A DNA stretch of 64,000 nucleotides from Hydrangea macrophylla. Its lineage: Eukaryota; Streptophyta; Magnoliopsida; Cornales; Hydrangeaceae. Below the pieces are notes generated by a model. That model had not been told where the DNA came from, ran no database searches, and was given only the letters and a program-made list of their open reading frames with translations. A program made the translations under genes and the position numbers. The DNA lies in NCBI GenBank assembly GCA_033977485.1, contig CM066988.1:72469169-72533168 (forward strand), given 5' to 3'. This document shows, piece by piece, positions 32,767 through 44,649 of this stretch (position 1 is the first letter of the stretch; the number at the start of each line of letters is the position of its first letter).

Positions 32767-33102
32767 TTGAAAATGAAAGTAATGTTAAGGCAGAGTAAGA
32801 TACAGCACAAACACGTAAGAGTAAGGCAGAGTGGACGCCATCACGAGATGTGTATTTGGTGGATCTGTTCAAAAGGGTGTCAAAATGGGTTCACAAAGCA
32901 ACAATTTAAAGCTGTTACACGAGCTTTTAATGAAAATTTCAATACGGATCTAGAAGAAGCACAAATAAAGAATCGTACATCACGTTATACCAAAAGTGTA
33001 TTGAAGATTTGCAAAAAATGTATGGTTTGCAACCTATTTAATTTTTGCACTATGCATGATGGTGTTGAGGATTTTGAAATTTCTGGTAAGCGGTCCTTTT
33101 AG
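32767..33102 (+). pseudogene. Remnant of a PIF/Harbinger Myb/SANT-like ORF1 protein
   Basis: The frame contains QNGFTKQQFKAVTRAFNENF and EEAQIKNRTSRYTKSVLKIC, matching the Myb/SANT-like DNA-binding domain of plant Harbinger accessory proteins. The preceding conserved helix is recognisable as VYLVDLF only in a different frame just upstream, so a frameshift near 32870-32885 breaks the gene. No C-terminal part or transposase follows. It sits in the right third of the Harbinger element, as expected for a leftover of the autonomous parent. Confidence 0.6.
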
Positions 33103-34066
33103 TTTTTGCCCTATACATGGATGGTATTGTGGATTTTGAAATTCTAGTAAGCAATCCTTTTCATGGTTATACATGGCCCCATGTTAATTAAATTGTTTTT
33201 CATTGGTATATTAAGTACTTGTTTGGGCCTCCATGACTCCATCTAATTTAATTGCAAGGATTTTGGCTTTTTGGAATTATAATTGCATATTTCCTTTCTT
33301 TTCTTTTTTCCACCCAAATACATGTAGCAATAGCATCAGCGGATGAAAAGTATATGCAAAAGTGAGAGAGGCTCAGAAAGAGATAGATCTACCGAAAATA
33401 ATGTGCGTGAATGCAAAGGGATTGAACTCAATGAAGAAATTGCGGTTTTCTTTTTCACAATTGTCATTCTTGCTTTTCAATGGTTGTAAATGTGGACTAC
33501 TTACAAATATTAGTTTGGTTTCTTTGGACTTATATTTAATGTCTTGGACATCATTTTTTTATTTTTTGTATTGCTCAAGGGAGTTGTATTATACTATTAA
33601 TGCAGCTATTGAAGAATAAAATTTGTTCATTGCATTTTTAATCATTGAGCATGGTTACATTCATGGTCATATTTGATCTTATTTGAAGTTGATTTTATAC
33701 GAAAATACTTACCAGGAAAGGTTCCTAAGGCATTTTGGTAAATTATGTTTTTGAGAAAGGGTATTTTGGAATAAAACAAATAATAATAAATGAAGTTTTC
33801 AGATATCCCATGTAGTTTTTCCTCTATAAAAACAAAAAAAAAAAAAAGTTGGCATAATTTAAAGTTGGATACTTTCCAGTTTCAATTGTTGCTACCAAAC
33901 ACTCTACAATTAGTTAATTCACAATGAAATAATTTTTCCTTTGACCAACCAAACAGGTACATAAATTAGAGTTAAGTCATTCACGAATGTACAAATTTCA
34001 AATGCACTAATTCAAAATAGAATGATTCAAAAAATTAGACAATTTGTGCAACCAAACAGGCCCTTA

Positions 34067-34463
34067 TATTTTTGTTTCAATGCTATATTTTAAATTAAAA
34101 AAAATGCTATTTTGTGATACATAGACTATTATTATTATACTTTAAGTTATGTGTTTTGTACACCTTTTTATTTGAAAGAGCGCAAATGTTAAATTATAAC
34201 ATTAATCAAAAAGAAAACATTTCCAATGCACATTCTATCACTCTTCTCAAATTATAACAATTTTGCTCTCAAATTTGACAGAAAGAATAGCATTGCTATT
34301 TTTTTTGAGAAGGAATATGAGTGCATTGAAGAGATGTTTTTTAGCATTTTGCTATAATTTGACTATAACATTAGAAATGAAAGGTGCATTAGAGATGCTC
34401 TAAAAAACTCGAATAACTAGAGGGATGGGTGTGTGTTTGATCTTAGTCTTGGATAAAGATACA
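34067..34463. other. Non-coding AT-rich sequence
   Basis: No gene or transposon end is supported between the Harbinger element and the next MITE. Confidence 0.4.
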
Positions 34464-34472
34464 AATATATAA

Positions 34473-34644
34473 GGGTTTTGTTAACATGTGTTTTTAGGAC
34501 ATCTGTTAAGGTTCTAAAAGTGGAAATAGTAAGGGAGACAAACACTGAACTCCACACTGGACACTAAAACTTACACTACCTTTTATTTATTTGTACTTTT
34601 AGAACCTAAACATATGCAATTGCACACACATGTTAACAAAACCC
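34473..34644. mobile_element. Mutator-type MITE with 9-bp target duplication
   Basis: The termini are GGGTTTTGTTAACATGTGT and its inverse ACACATGTTAACAAAACCC. The exact target duplication AATATATAA lies at 34464-34472 and 34645-34653. Confidence 0.88.
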
Positions 34645-35081
34645 AATATATAAATCATTGGATTCTTTAGTCTATAGTTTTTGTCATGTCACCAAGACAC
34701 ATTTCTATTGGTTAGCTAAAAATCGATTTCTGCAAGAGAATACGGTATGTTATATACTTTCATCGCCGGTCCGGCTGGTTCTGACTACCAAATTGCATTT
34801 TGATCAGAAAAAAAATAGAGGAATCCGTTTTAAACAGTGAGAACCTTGTGACCAATTAATTTGGTAGTTGAATTAGTTATCCATCTATATATAATAAGGG
34901 AGGAATGTGTTTGTCTCCCACAAGACAAAGACAAAAAAGGACTCAAGACAAAGACAAAGACAAAGGACTAAGATTAAATTTGAAAGGAGATAAACAACCG
35001 CTAGGATTAATTTGGATTTCAAAATTCAAATGCCCATCTTGTTTATTGATAAATTCACTAATTTACTGTCCAGTAGTGGGC

Positions 35082-35862
35082 CAGTGGCGGATGTAAGGAA
35101 GGGTAGGTTGGCTGCGACAATGATCCCCCAAGGCTTTTTCAAAGAACAAAATTGTATACAAAATTTTTGAACTTTTCAAATTTTATTAAGATTGTCCCCA
35201 AAAATTGTGTGATTATTACAAATCCCAAGAGTATTGACTAGGCTAATATATATATATATATATGCATACATATTGTTTTTAGGCATTTATTGGCCCAACT
35301 GTAATTTAATGCATCCAAAAATTGAAAAAAATATTTTCCAAATCTTGTTCATTTTTAGCTCTTTAATAAAATGCTGAGTAGGACCCAAAATAAAATTTTC
35401 ATTTATAATGTTGAACAAATTGTAATAGAGTCAAAGCAAATATTGGAAAAATAAATGTATGTGCTCTATTGTAATCTAGTCCACCTTAAATCTTTTACCC
35501 AATACTGAACATGCAAAACCTAAATTATTTTACATTAGATCAAACTTTATAAATTATAATCAGCGATAAACTCCTATTATCAACAAAAAGTAATAATATG
35601 AACACATGTAGAATTACAAAGGGCTAGCGAGAGGACGAGAAATTCAAATATGTTTGATATAGAATTACACCCACAAGCATGTATAAATAGACCCAAAATA
35701 TGCTCAACCTATAATATGTTTGATATAGAAATACACCCACAAACATGTATAAATAGACCCAAAAATTTTCGCTTCAAAGGCGCTACCTCGAACCCCCGTT
35801 GTTCAAAGTGCCCCGTCTTTTAACGTTCCTCTAGGGCCCCCAATTTATCACGCCTGCCCCTG
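35082..35862. mobile_element. Possible hAT-like element
   Basis: The ends CAGTGGCGGATGTAA and, inverted, CAGGGGCAGGCGTGA are similar to each other and to common plant hAT termini. No 8-bp target duplication was found, so the call is weak. Confidence 0.35.
35648..35763. repeat. Tandem duplication of about 68 bp
   Basis: TATGTTTGATATAGAATTAC, then ACCCACAAGCATGTATAAAT and AGACCCAAAA, is repeated at about 35716 with small changes. It lies inside the possible hAT-like element. Confidence 0.75.
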
Positions 35863-36230
35863 ATATATATTGATGCAATTGTAATTCAAGACATCCTAAC
35901 TATATGGCCAACACATTTTCCTTCTTGCTTAGTGGTTTAACCCAACTCAAATTATTTTACAATTATTTTGAACTTCACAAATTACAATAAACAATTAGCC
36001 CTTATTTTCAAGAAAAGGGCTAATAGGCACACAAGGATATCACTACCTCTATAAAAGAGGCTATCATTGATTGCCAATTTCAATTTTATCCTGATTTGTC
36101 ATTTTTTGATTTGTTTGAAATGACAGGTTTACCTTCACTTTGAGTTTTTGTCATTTTGTGAGGGTTGGTCAGTTCACCCACAAAACCACCCCTATTACTG
36201 TTAGATCAACTTTTAAAATTATATTAATCT
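35863..36230. other. Non-coding AT-rich sequence
   Basis: Nothing supportable was found here. Confidence 0.4.
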
Positions 36231-36234
36231 AGAA

Positions 36235-36368
36235 ATGATAATTCAATCAACTTTTCAAACAATAATTACAAAAATTTACAATTTGGCTAAACTTTCAAAA
36301 TTAATTTAATCTACAGATTATGATTCAATCAACTTTTCAAGTAATAATTACAAATATTTACAATTCGA
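36235..36368. repeat. Tandem duplication of about 78 bp
   Basis: ATTCAATCAACTTTTCAA followed by taataattacaaa and atttacaattt occurs near 36242 and again near 36323. Confidence 0.7.
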
Positions 36369-36584
36369 TTCAAAATCCCAAAAGTCAACAATTATAGGTT
36401 TGCCTTGATTGGCACAACCACTTTTCGGCTTTGTGGTTTGTATGTTTTTTCGTTCTTCCCAAACAAGTCACTAACTTGTTTGGTGTTTTGCTTAGTTTAG
36501 TTTTTATTTTATTTTTTTTTGGATTTTCCCAAACAAACCACTAACACAAATAAGACACAACACAACCCGAATTGGGCTATGCCT

Positions 36585-36616
36585 TGGTTTGGTTTGGTTT
36601 GGTTTGGTTTGGTTTG
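36585..36616. repeat. (GGTTT)n microsatellite
   Basis: About six consecutive GGTTT units. This is not the plant telomere repeat (TTTAGGG). Confidence 0.9.
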
Positions 36617-36769
36617 TTTTATTTTGTTTGGTTTTGTTTTTATCTTTTTAATTTTCACAAACAAAGCTCTAACATTTGTTTTCTTGTAATACCTTGTATT
36701 TTCAATGTATACTAATAAAATGAGATTTTGTATGAATACCTTGACTATACTTATAATATCATTTTCAAT

Positions 36770-37154
36770 CAATCGTGGTATTTTTAATCGATTGACAATT
36801 TCACTTTTCAATCGATCGAACCATTTTTAAGCGATCGAAACCCTGCCAACATGATTTATGACGTGGTTCCTTTTCTTAATCAATTGAAATTCTTTTAATC
36901 GATTGAATCTGACCGACCTATGCTCGATCGATCGAAGTCTCTTCATTCGATCAAAAATGTCAGAAATCTTATACAGTTTTTGCACTGAATTGCCACCTGC
37001 CCCTCACCTTTCCACATATATATATACACATGTATTTCGTGTGTGTGTGTGCTATTTGCTAAACTTGAGAATTAGATAGAGAAATAGAGATATTGGTATA
37101 CATATACACACATCCATAAATATTTATACACACACACATACTATATATTTACAA

Positions 37155-37195
<41 letters not shown>

Positions 37196-37730
37196 GAATA
37201 AAGAAGAGGAAAAAGGAAGAGAAGAGAGACAGAAAGAGAAGAGAGATAGACAGAGGAGAAGATGAGGAGTGAGAGGCCGCCATTAAAGCTCGGAGTTTCA
37301 AGCTTTGCCAAACACGCCCTTAATCACTTCAGTGAGTTCTAAACTAACTCAATAGCATTTGTGTATCGTTTTACAAGTTTTGGACGTAAGGAATGGACCC
37401 AAACATACCCTAACAATTATGGGTGTTCACTGTCCAGCCTTCTGGAGAAGAAGACTTTCAAGCAATTGAAATTGGTTCAATTGATTGAAAGCGATTCTCT
37501 TCAATCGATCAAACTTTGTTCAATCGGTCGAAATTATTGGCTCAATCGAATGAAATTCTCTTCAATCGATTGAACTTTGTTCAATCTATCAAAATTATTA
37601 AATCTTAATCGATCGAAATGACTTCAGTCGATTGAGACCACCTTAACTTCAATCGCTTGAAGATGATTCAATCAATCGAACCTTACCATTCCCTAATCAA
37701 TTTAAATGGTTTCAATCGATTAAACTTGGC
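36770..37730. repeat. Clusters of ATCGATTGA / TCGATCGA palindrome-like motifs
   Basis: Two clusters (36770-36960 and 37450-37730) contain many TCAATCGATTGAA-type words spaced roughly 15-35 bp apart. A (GA)n tract lies at 37158-37191. No coding sequence was seen. Confidence 0.7.
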
Positions 37731-37740
37731 AGAACATGGT

Positions 37741-39219
37741 TATTTCTGGTTTGTTATAATACATAATGTTTAGCGATTTCCATATTGATACATACTTCCT
37801 ATATGCAATACTATGGAATCAAAGGGTTAATGGGATACGATAATGAGATAGTATGGTGAGTAACGTATTCAGGATCAGAACGTTAAGACGGGTTATGTTC
37901 AATCGAGTTAACAATCTGTTCATGTTAAATCAAGTAAGCGGGTAGCCAGGATTGGCCAGGTTTGTGGTTACCAGAGCTATATATGTACCGTACCCGCAAG
38001 CGTTCTTAAAAGCGGTGAACAAGAGTAATGGTACGTCCATAGACTAGTCGTTATATTGGAATGATGTATGGTGCTCTCAAGAGTTCTTAAGAGCGGTAAA
38101 CATTAAGGGTTCTTAAAAGCGGTGAACAAGAGCACTTGTATGTCACTGATGATATAATTATTTCATGGGATGTTAGTCGAGGTCGGTACAGCCGGTCTTA
38201 GGATTTGAATGCGATAGGAATAAAAGACAAAGATATTATTAGTATCACTATTATATATAGAGGTGTCAATCGGGTCAGGTCGGGCTCGTCAAAGCGGGCC
38301 CAGTTGTGCTTTTGGGCCTGGCTGGGCATGGTAGGACTTGAGAGGGAAGGGGGGGTGTCTGCCCAGGACCGATGGCCCGGGCCAACTAGGGCCGGGCCGG
38401 GCTTCAGGCTAGGGGCGGGCTTAGTCATTTTTGTGTAAAAAGCGTAAAACTTTTGGGCCGGGAAGGCAAACTAGTGGGCCGGGCGAGGCCAGCTTCAGAT
38501 TAGAGAAAGGGTCTGGCTGGGCTGGGCCATGGACGGGAGTGCGGTGTCCGCCCTGGACCGGACATGGTGGCTCAAGCCTACTGGTTCGGGCCTATGACCA
38601 GGCCAAGCCAGGCTTTTAGATTGAAAAAATCGGGCCGTGTTGGGCCAACCCAGCCCATTTGACACATCTAATTATATATCATTCCTAACAAGTAATTACT
38701 CTATACCTATGAGACCGTGTTAGTTACTTCTCACTCAGCTTTCAGTAAGCTCATGACCTTTATTACCTCGACATTCCCCGTCCAGCCTATCCTGCCTATG
38801 CTATTGCAAGTAATGAGCCGAACGAGGATGGCTACTATTCGGAAGGGGAGTACACAGAGGGTGGCCCTACCAATGACGGTTATACTGGGGAGGACTTCTA
38901 CGCTGACGACTACGTCTACACCAACTGAAGATCCAAAGATAGATATTAGTTTATGTTTCCCCTGTAGACTTTTGTATATTTGGTACTTGAGCATATGTTG
39001 TCTCCAAACCATTCACATTTCCGTTTGCAAACTCTGATGTTGTAATAGCTAGAATCTGCGTAATATATTCATCCTGGTTATATTACTGTTCTTATTTTGT
39101 TAGTTGACTAGTACTGTGTGGTGTTGACAATTGAGTGACTTCACCAGTCATTCCCTATGGACCCAAAAAGGAAATTTATTTTTCTCTATTTTTGATGTTC
39201 TGGTACATGACTGGATTTT
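37741..39219 (+). repeat. Probable 5' LTR/leader of the degenerate chromovirus-type Gypsy
   Basis: This sequence lies immediately upstream of the Met-tRNA primer-binding site at 39220-39231 and has no coding content of its own. It holds short duplicated phrases (agttcttaagagcggt and gttcttaaaagcggtgaacaa near 37990-38130) and a nested hAT MITE. The left edge and the exact LTR end are unresolved, because the partner LTR is lost. Confidence 0.5.
38258..38670. mobile_element. hAT-type non-autonomous element rich in GGGCC
   Basis: The ends TAGAGGTGTCAA and, inverted, TAGATGTGTCAA are flanked by an 8-bp duplication ATTATATA (38250-38257 and 38671-38678). The interior has repeated GGGCCGGGC-like words. 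It interrupts the Gypsy LTR region. Confidence 0.82.
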
Positions 39220-39231
39220 TGGTATCAGAGC
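39220..39231 (+). other. Primer-binding site of the chromovirus-type Gypsy
   Basis: TGGTATCAGAGC, complementary to initiator Met-tRNA, as is usual for plant chromoviruses. Confidence 0.85.
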
Positions 39232-40060
39232 GCAGGTTTGATACTTTCGTTCACTAATTGTCCCACCCCATCTGATCCTAGCATTTAAGATCCCTGAGAT
39301 GAGATGTGAGTTTAAGATAAGTTCGTCCTTCTGACGATAACTAGTTCCTTTCCAGGTTATCATGGATCTGGACTTTCATAGGTTCGTGGAAGACCCTTAT
39401 GGAGGAAACGTGATCCATGGGGATACCGTGGAGCCAGCTGACCCTGAGCTTTTCCAGGAGCATATGCACCAGATAACCAGTCTTTATTTAGAGGAGGATA
39501 TATAGAAGGCACTCTATGTCGACATACGAGCTCACCCGGCACAGTTGTGGATGGATGTTTATCATTACGCGAGGACCGGTGAGGCGATCTATCATGAGAT
39601 GGCTCGATTGATCTTGGAGATGGATGTCATCGAGTTACGAGCTATTCTTGGAGGACCTATTGCACTAGTACTGATACCTGATGTACCAGTCCTAGAGCCA
39701 CAAGATCAGCTTGATGATCTAGAGCCAGAGCCGATACAGGATGACGTGGATCCAACAGTGGACGTCGAGCCAGAGGATGAGTATCCTGATGAGGATATAG
39801 ATGGGGATAGAGAAGACGAACCTCTAAATGATAAGGAGTTGAAGGACAACCCCGAGGAGCTGAAGTATACACCAGAGGACAATCCGGAGGAGGAGCCAGA
39901 GGATCGAGAGCAGGCAGACATGGAGGTTATAGTTAGAGATGATGTTGAGGTAGCCGATCGTGATGAGGTTGTCGAGGACGAGGACCCGGAGGAGTTAGCT
40001 ACACCCGAGATAACAATAGCATCTATGTTACCTGTAGGACCGATTGCACAGATGGCAGCT

Positions 40061-41851
40061 TGTGACGCCCCGCAAAAATAAGCGTATTTCCATTGAAAAA
40101 TTAAATAAATCACACTTGATTCTTTAAAATAAAAATACAAAATTTCTTTAAAACTCCCAGCAGGTCCATATTCTCCACGGATCTCCTATATCATCCTTAA
40201 CCTTATCTCCCTTCTAGGCTTCGGTTACCGGCACTGCCTGCATCTAAAAACCATACCGGGAAGTATACAATATGACATGAATAATAAAGGCTCAAAAGGA
40301 TAATGACAATCAAATACATAGAACGACATCAAATCAATTGACCAGTCTCACAACCCAACTGCTCACACTAGCCAAACGCTCATACCAATAGCATCATACC
40401 AGGTTCCTCTTGATCACATAGCAAGAGACACCTCACCTCACCTCACCCGTCTCCAGTACGTCGGTCCCTGAGGCCTGTTGGACTGTTGGTAGGTGCTCCT
40501 TGCTCATGACCCTTTAGTCCCATAGCACTTAGCAATAAACACATACTCATTGATTCCAAATGAAAACACAACATAACTGCAAAAAGAGTACAAGTAGAGA
40601 TAACAAAGAAATACTCCGGAGAATTTAGAAAGCATATTGTACACAACCCGGTACCTATAAATGATGTTGAGCAACTCCCAAACACTTCTCTTCTTCTTCT
40701 TCTTCTTCTAACTCGAGGTGTATGTATATCTATAATTGTGTATATATATATATATATATAAATCTATCTCTATGTGACTCTCTCAAGCTCTCTATGCTAG
40801 AAGTGTAGAATGTGTGTGTTTGAGAGAGTATTTGAGTGTATAAATAGCCAAGCTTCCACTTGGAGACAATGGCCTAACAATCCACTTATTAACCACTAAC
40901 TTCTAATTAATTGGTAGTTTATAAGGAATATGCAAGATGATGTAAACATACACTAATGCACCTATAACTCCACTAATATTAGTGTATAAATAACCAAGCA
41001 TAATGGCCTAACAATCTAATTATTAACCACTAACTTCTAATTAATTGGTAGTTTATAAGGAATATGCAAGATGATGTAAACATACACTAATGCACCTATA
41101 ACTCCACTAATATTATAAATAACCAAACATAATGGCCTAACAATCTAATTATTAACCACCAACTTCTAATTAATTGGTAGTTTAAAATGAATATGCAAGA
41201 TGATGTAAACATACACTAATGCACCTATAACTCCACTAATATTAGTGTATAAATAACCAAGCATAATGGCCTAACAACCCACTAACTTCTAATTAATTGG
41301 TAGTTTATAAGGAATATGCAAGATGATGTAAACATACACTAATGCACATATAACTCCACTAATATTAATGTATAAATAACCAAACATAATGGCCTAACAA
41401 TCTAATTATTAAAAGAGAAAATATTAGATTTAATTTCTGATACACTAAAACTGCTACTGTAATCCTCGTTTTCTGCCCAAACGGTGCAGAATCTGAGAAA
41501 ATTGCATTAGACAAAAAGTGTGTAGAATCGAGTTTTGCTTGGGACAACGCGGGCAGAACCTTAAATTTCCTTCGTTTTCCTAACAAAAATCTGAAAACAA
41601 AATTCTGCTACTGTTAACATTAAAAGAGAAAAATATTAGATTTAATTTTAAATATGACTCGAAAAATCTTAACTTCCAACACGAATACCAAATCATTTAA
41701 TCTCACGCAACTTTTCCCAAAAAAAATATATTTTTAGTTCATGACTTATAAAATTGAAAAAATGACCAAAATACCCCTGTGACCAATTTTCGCTAAAATC
41801 GCACACGAAGTCTAAATCGTCAATTTAAACATGAAAACACGGGTTACTACA
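40061..41851 (-). repeat. 3' LTR of the long-LTR element
   Basis: 1791 bp. The first about 1320 bp match the other LTR, but the right-hand about 450 bp (its U3 in the minus orientation) do not. Contains a (TTC)n run, an AT run and four units of a roughly 130-bp tandem repeat (about 40868-41420). Confidence 0.82.
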
Positions 41852-42071
41852 ATCTACCCTCCTTAATAGAGATTTCGTCCCGAAATCTAGAGATAAAAGC
41901 ATTTGGTAAATAACTTCATAAATTTCTTAAAATAATGTTTAAAACAAATATAACAAAATTTTTTTTTTTTTTTTTTTTTTTCAACCTTCTCTGACTCCTC
42001 CCAGGCGATGTAGACTATCTAACCTTGACTTAGTCCTACATTTCCGGCTGGGGACAGGCTCTGATACCATT
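41852..42071 (-). other. Minimal internal region of the long-LTR element
   Basis: Between the LTRs lie a purine tract (AAGGAGGGTAGAT on the minus strand), a 23-base T run (41959-41981) and the primer-binding site TGGTATCAGAGC (42069-42058, minus). Nothing codes for protein. Confidence 0.8.
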
Positions 42072-43903
42072 TGTGACGCCCCGCAAAAATAAGCGTATTT
42101 CCATTGAAAAATTAAATAAATCACACTTGATTCTTTAAAATAAAAATACAAAATTTCTTTAAAACTCCCAGCAGGTCCATATTCTCCACGGATCTCCTAT
42201 ATCATCCTTAACCTTATCTCCCTTCTAGGCTTCGGTTTCCGGCACTGCCTGCATCTAAAAACCATACCGGGAAGTATACAATATGACATGAATAATAAAG
42301 GCTCAAAAGGATAATGACAATCAAATACATAGAATGACATCAAATCAATTGACCAGTCTCACAACCCAACTGCTCACACTACCCAAACGCTCATACCAAT
42401 AGCATCATACCAGGTTCCTCTTGATCACATAGCAAGAGACACCTCACCTCACCTCACCCGTCTCCAGTACGTCGGTCCCTGAGGCCTGTTGGACTGTTGG
42501 TAGGTGCTCCTTGCTCATGACCCTTTAGTCCCATAGCACTTAGCAATAAACACATACTCATTGATTCCAAATGAAAACACAACATAACTGCAAAAAGAGT
42601 ACAAGTAGAGATAACAAAGAAATACTCCGGAGAATTAGAAAGCATATTGTACACAACCCGGTACCTATAAATGATGTTGAGCAACTCCCAAACACTTCTC
42701 TTCTTCTTCTTCTTCTTCTTCTTCTAACTCGAGGTGTATGTATATCTATAATTGTGTATATAAATCTCTCTCTATGTGACTCTCTCAAGCTCTCTATGCT
42801 AGAAGTGTAGAATGTGTGTGTTTAAGAGAGTATGTGAGTGTATAAATAGCCAAGCTTCCACTTGGAGACAATGGCCTAACAATCCACTTATTAACCACTA
42901 ACTTCTAATTAATGGGTAGTTTATAAGGAATATGCAAGATGATGTAAACATACACTAATGTACCTATAACTCCACTAATATTTAGTGTATTAATAACCAA
43001 ACATAATGGCTTAACAATCTAATTATTAACCACTAACTTTTAATTAATTGGTAGTTTATAAGGAATATGCAAGATGATGTAAACATACACTAATGTACCT
43101 ATAACTCCACTAATATTTAGTGTATTAATAACCAAACATAATGGCTTAACAATCTAATTATTAACTACTAACTTTTAATTAATTGGTAGTTTATAAGGAA
43201 TATGCAAGATGATGTAAACATACACTAATGTACCTATAACTCCACTAATATTTAGTGTATTAATAACCAAACATAATGGCTTAACAATCTAATTATTAAC
43301 CACTAACTTTTAATTAATTGGTAGTTTATAAGGAATATGCAAGATGATGTAAACATACACTAATGCACATATAGCTCCACTAATATTGAAAGGGTAGGTG
43401 GAGATGATGTGGGTCAAGGTGTGTTTGGGAATTCAAGCTTATAGCATTAGGACAACACACATACTACAAGCATTTGCCAAACAAGGCCTAAGGGAAATCA
43501 TCAGCAATAATAATTGGGTATAAAGAAATTTGTCCAATCAGTCACTCCCAAAATTCTGTGGAAGTTTAGCACTGTGCGGACAGTTTTAAACCTAAACTGG
43601 TATTTTCGTGACACGGTGTTTATCACAAAATACAGAAAATTCATTTTAACGTTAGAAAGAGTTTTCTGATTTTATAAAAATACAGTTTGAGTTTAAAAGA
43701 AATAATTCCACCGTTTTGAAATACAGATTTGAAATTTAACACAGGTATTGCCAGTTTTTAGGAAAATTGCATTTTGACCCCAAAAGTAATTTCAATTATG
43801 GGATTAGTCAAGAAATAAATTTTTCACATAAGAATTTAAATAAAGGCAGACAATGTATATTTAATTTTAAATATGGCAATGCAAGAAAATGGGGGTTATT
43901 ACA
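42072..43903 (-). repeat. 5' LTR of the long-LTR element
   Basis: 1832 bp. It matches 40061-41380, then from about 43388 continues into unrelated sequence to GGGTTATTACA. Contains four units of the roughly 135-bp tandem repeat (about 42870-43388). Confidence 0.82.
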
Positions 43904-44649
43904 CCGCTATTGCCCAGATAGCATCAGAGTGGGTAGCTATGATGATTGCACAGCCAGATGGATTTGTTATAGGGGAGGTTGAGTTGGCAGAGGCCATAAC
44001 CATAGTAGGTGGTTTTGCTGAGTGATTGTTGACACCGTGAGACTAGCATTTGACGTTCATAATATGATAGTGGACGATTGGGATATTGGAGCTATAGTAG
44101 GAGGTCTTGTTGCTCCAGTAGAGGGCGATCCACTGGAGGAGATGTATATCACATCTAATGACGAGGCACAACCAACCGGATCAGACTCTGACAACTTTTG
44201 AGTCAGGATCTGTAGGGTTAGATTTTGCTAGTTTTATCAGGACACGTTGTCCACTTGATTTTTGGGGGATTCAAAGATAGCTATTGGACCATAGCTTTTG
44301 TATAGATTATTGACACTAGTAGTAGCATAGTATATAGCTGAGTTTAATATGGTAGTAGTTTATGTCCCACACTGTATACAGTTTGACTAGTGTGTACTTC
44401 ACGGTACATCTTTTGATATATATATATATATATACGAGTACCTTTTGAGATATCTGTGGTGTGACTGAGTTTATTATATGTTGATTAGTAGAACTATTAG
44501 TACATCCTACTTATCTCCTTATATTGATTTCATTTCTTTGAAAAGACTTTCAGTTAATCAACAAGTCTTTTGTAGGTACACATCACTGGATCACTATAGT
44601 TGGAGTAAAAAGGAATCCACCACATCTTGGAGCACCTATTCCCGAGGGC

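Larger units (their letters stand above)
30960..34063. mobile_element. PIF/Harbinger element, copy B, both ends present
   Basis: The ends are GGGCCTGCTTGGTTGCACA and, inverted, TTGTGCAACCAAACAGGCCC. The target duplication TTA lies at 30957-30959 and 34064-34066, as expected for this superfamily. The length is 3104 bp, including a nested hAT MITE (32073-32625). Only a decayed ORF1-like remnant was found and no DDE transposase, so the element is non-autonomous. Confidence 0.85.
40061..43903 (-). mobile_element. Long-LTR non-autonomous element (LARD/TRIM-like) with unequal LTRs
   Basis: Plus-strand limits TGTGACGCCCCGC at 40061 and 42072, and GGGTTACTACA/GGGTTATTACA at 41851 and 43903. The internal region is only 220 bp. 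It carries a Met-tRNA primer-binding site on the minus strand (42069-42058) and a purine tract next to 41851, but no coding sequence. The flanks CAGCT (40056-40060) and CCGCT (43904-43908) fit a 5-bp target duplication with one change. It lies in the accessory ORF of the host Gypsy element. Confidence 0.85.
39362..44201 (+). pseudogene. Accessory acidic ORF upstream of gag, interrupted by an LTR element
   Basis: ATG at 39362 opens MDLDFHRFVEDPYGGNVI. A TAG at 39503-39505 follows, then an open stretch very rich in Asp, Glu and Pro (for example DVEPEDEYPDEDIDGDRED). The LTR element 40061-43903 splits the frame after MAA. It resumes as IAQIASEWVAMMIAQPDG, shows a small frameshift at the TGA near 44025, and in the next frame ends SDSDNF-stop at 44201. 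About 340 codons in total. It precedes a separate gag, so it is an extra protein of the element. I do not recognise it; no zinc knuckle, protease or membrane segment is visible. Confidence 0.55.

Noticed and set aside
34860..35080. Helitron 5' end suggested by TCTATATATAATAAGGGAGG
   Set aside because: No CTAG end with hairpin could be placed downstream.
36509..36811. 100-codon ORF across the (GGTTT)n tract
   Set aside because: Lys/Thr/Pro/Asn repeat produced by the microsatellite; non-coding surroundings.
40443..42788. Paired 76-80-codon ORFs in the long LTRs
   Set aside because: They are duplicated only because they lie in the two LTRs, and the Arg-rich version comes from a TTC run.
40880..43388. 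Direct-repeat arrays considered as CRISPR-like
   Set aside because: Repeats are about 130 bp without unique spacers and sit inside plant LTRs.
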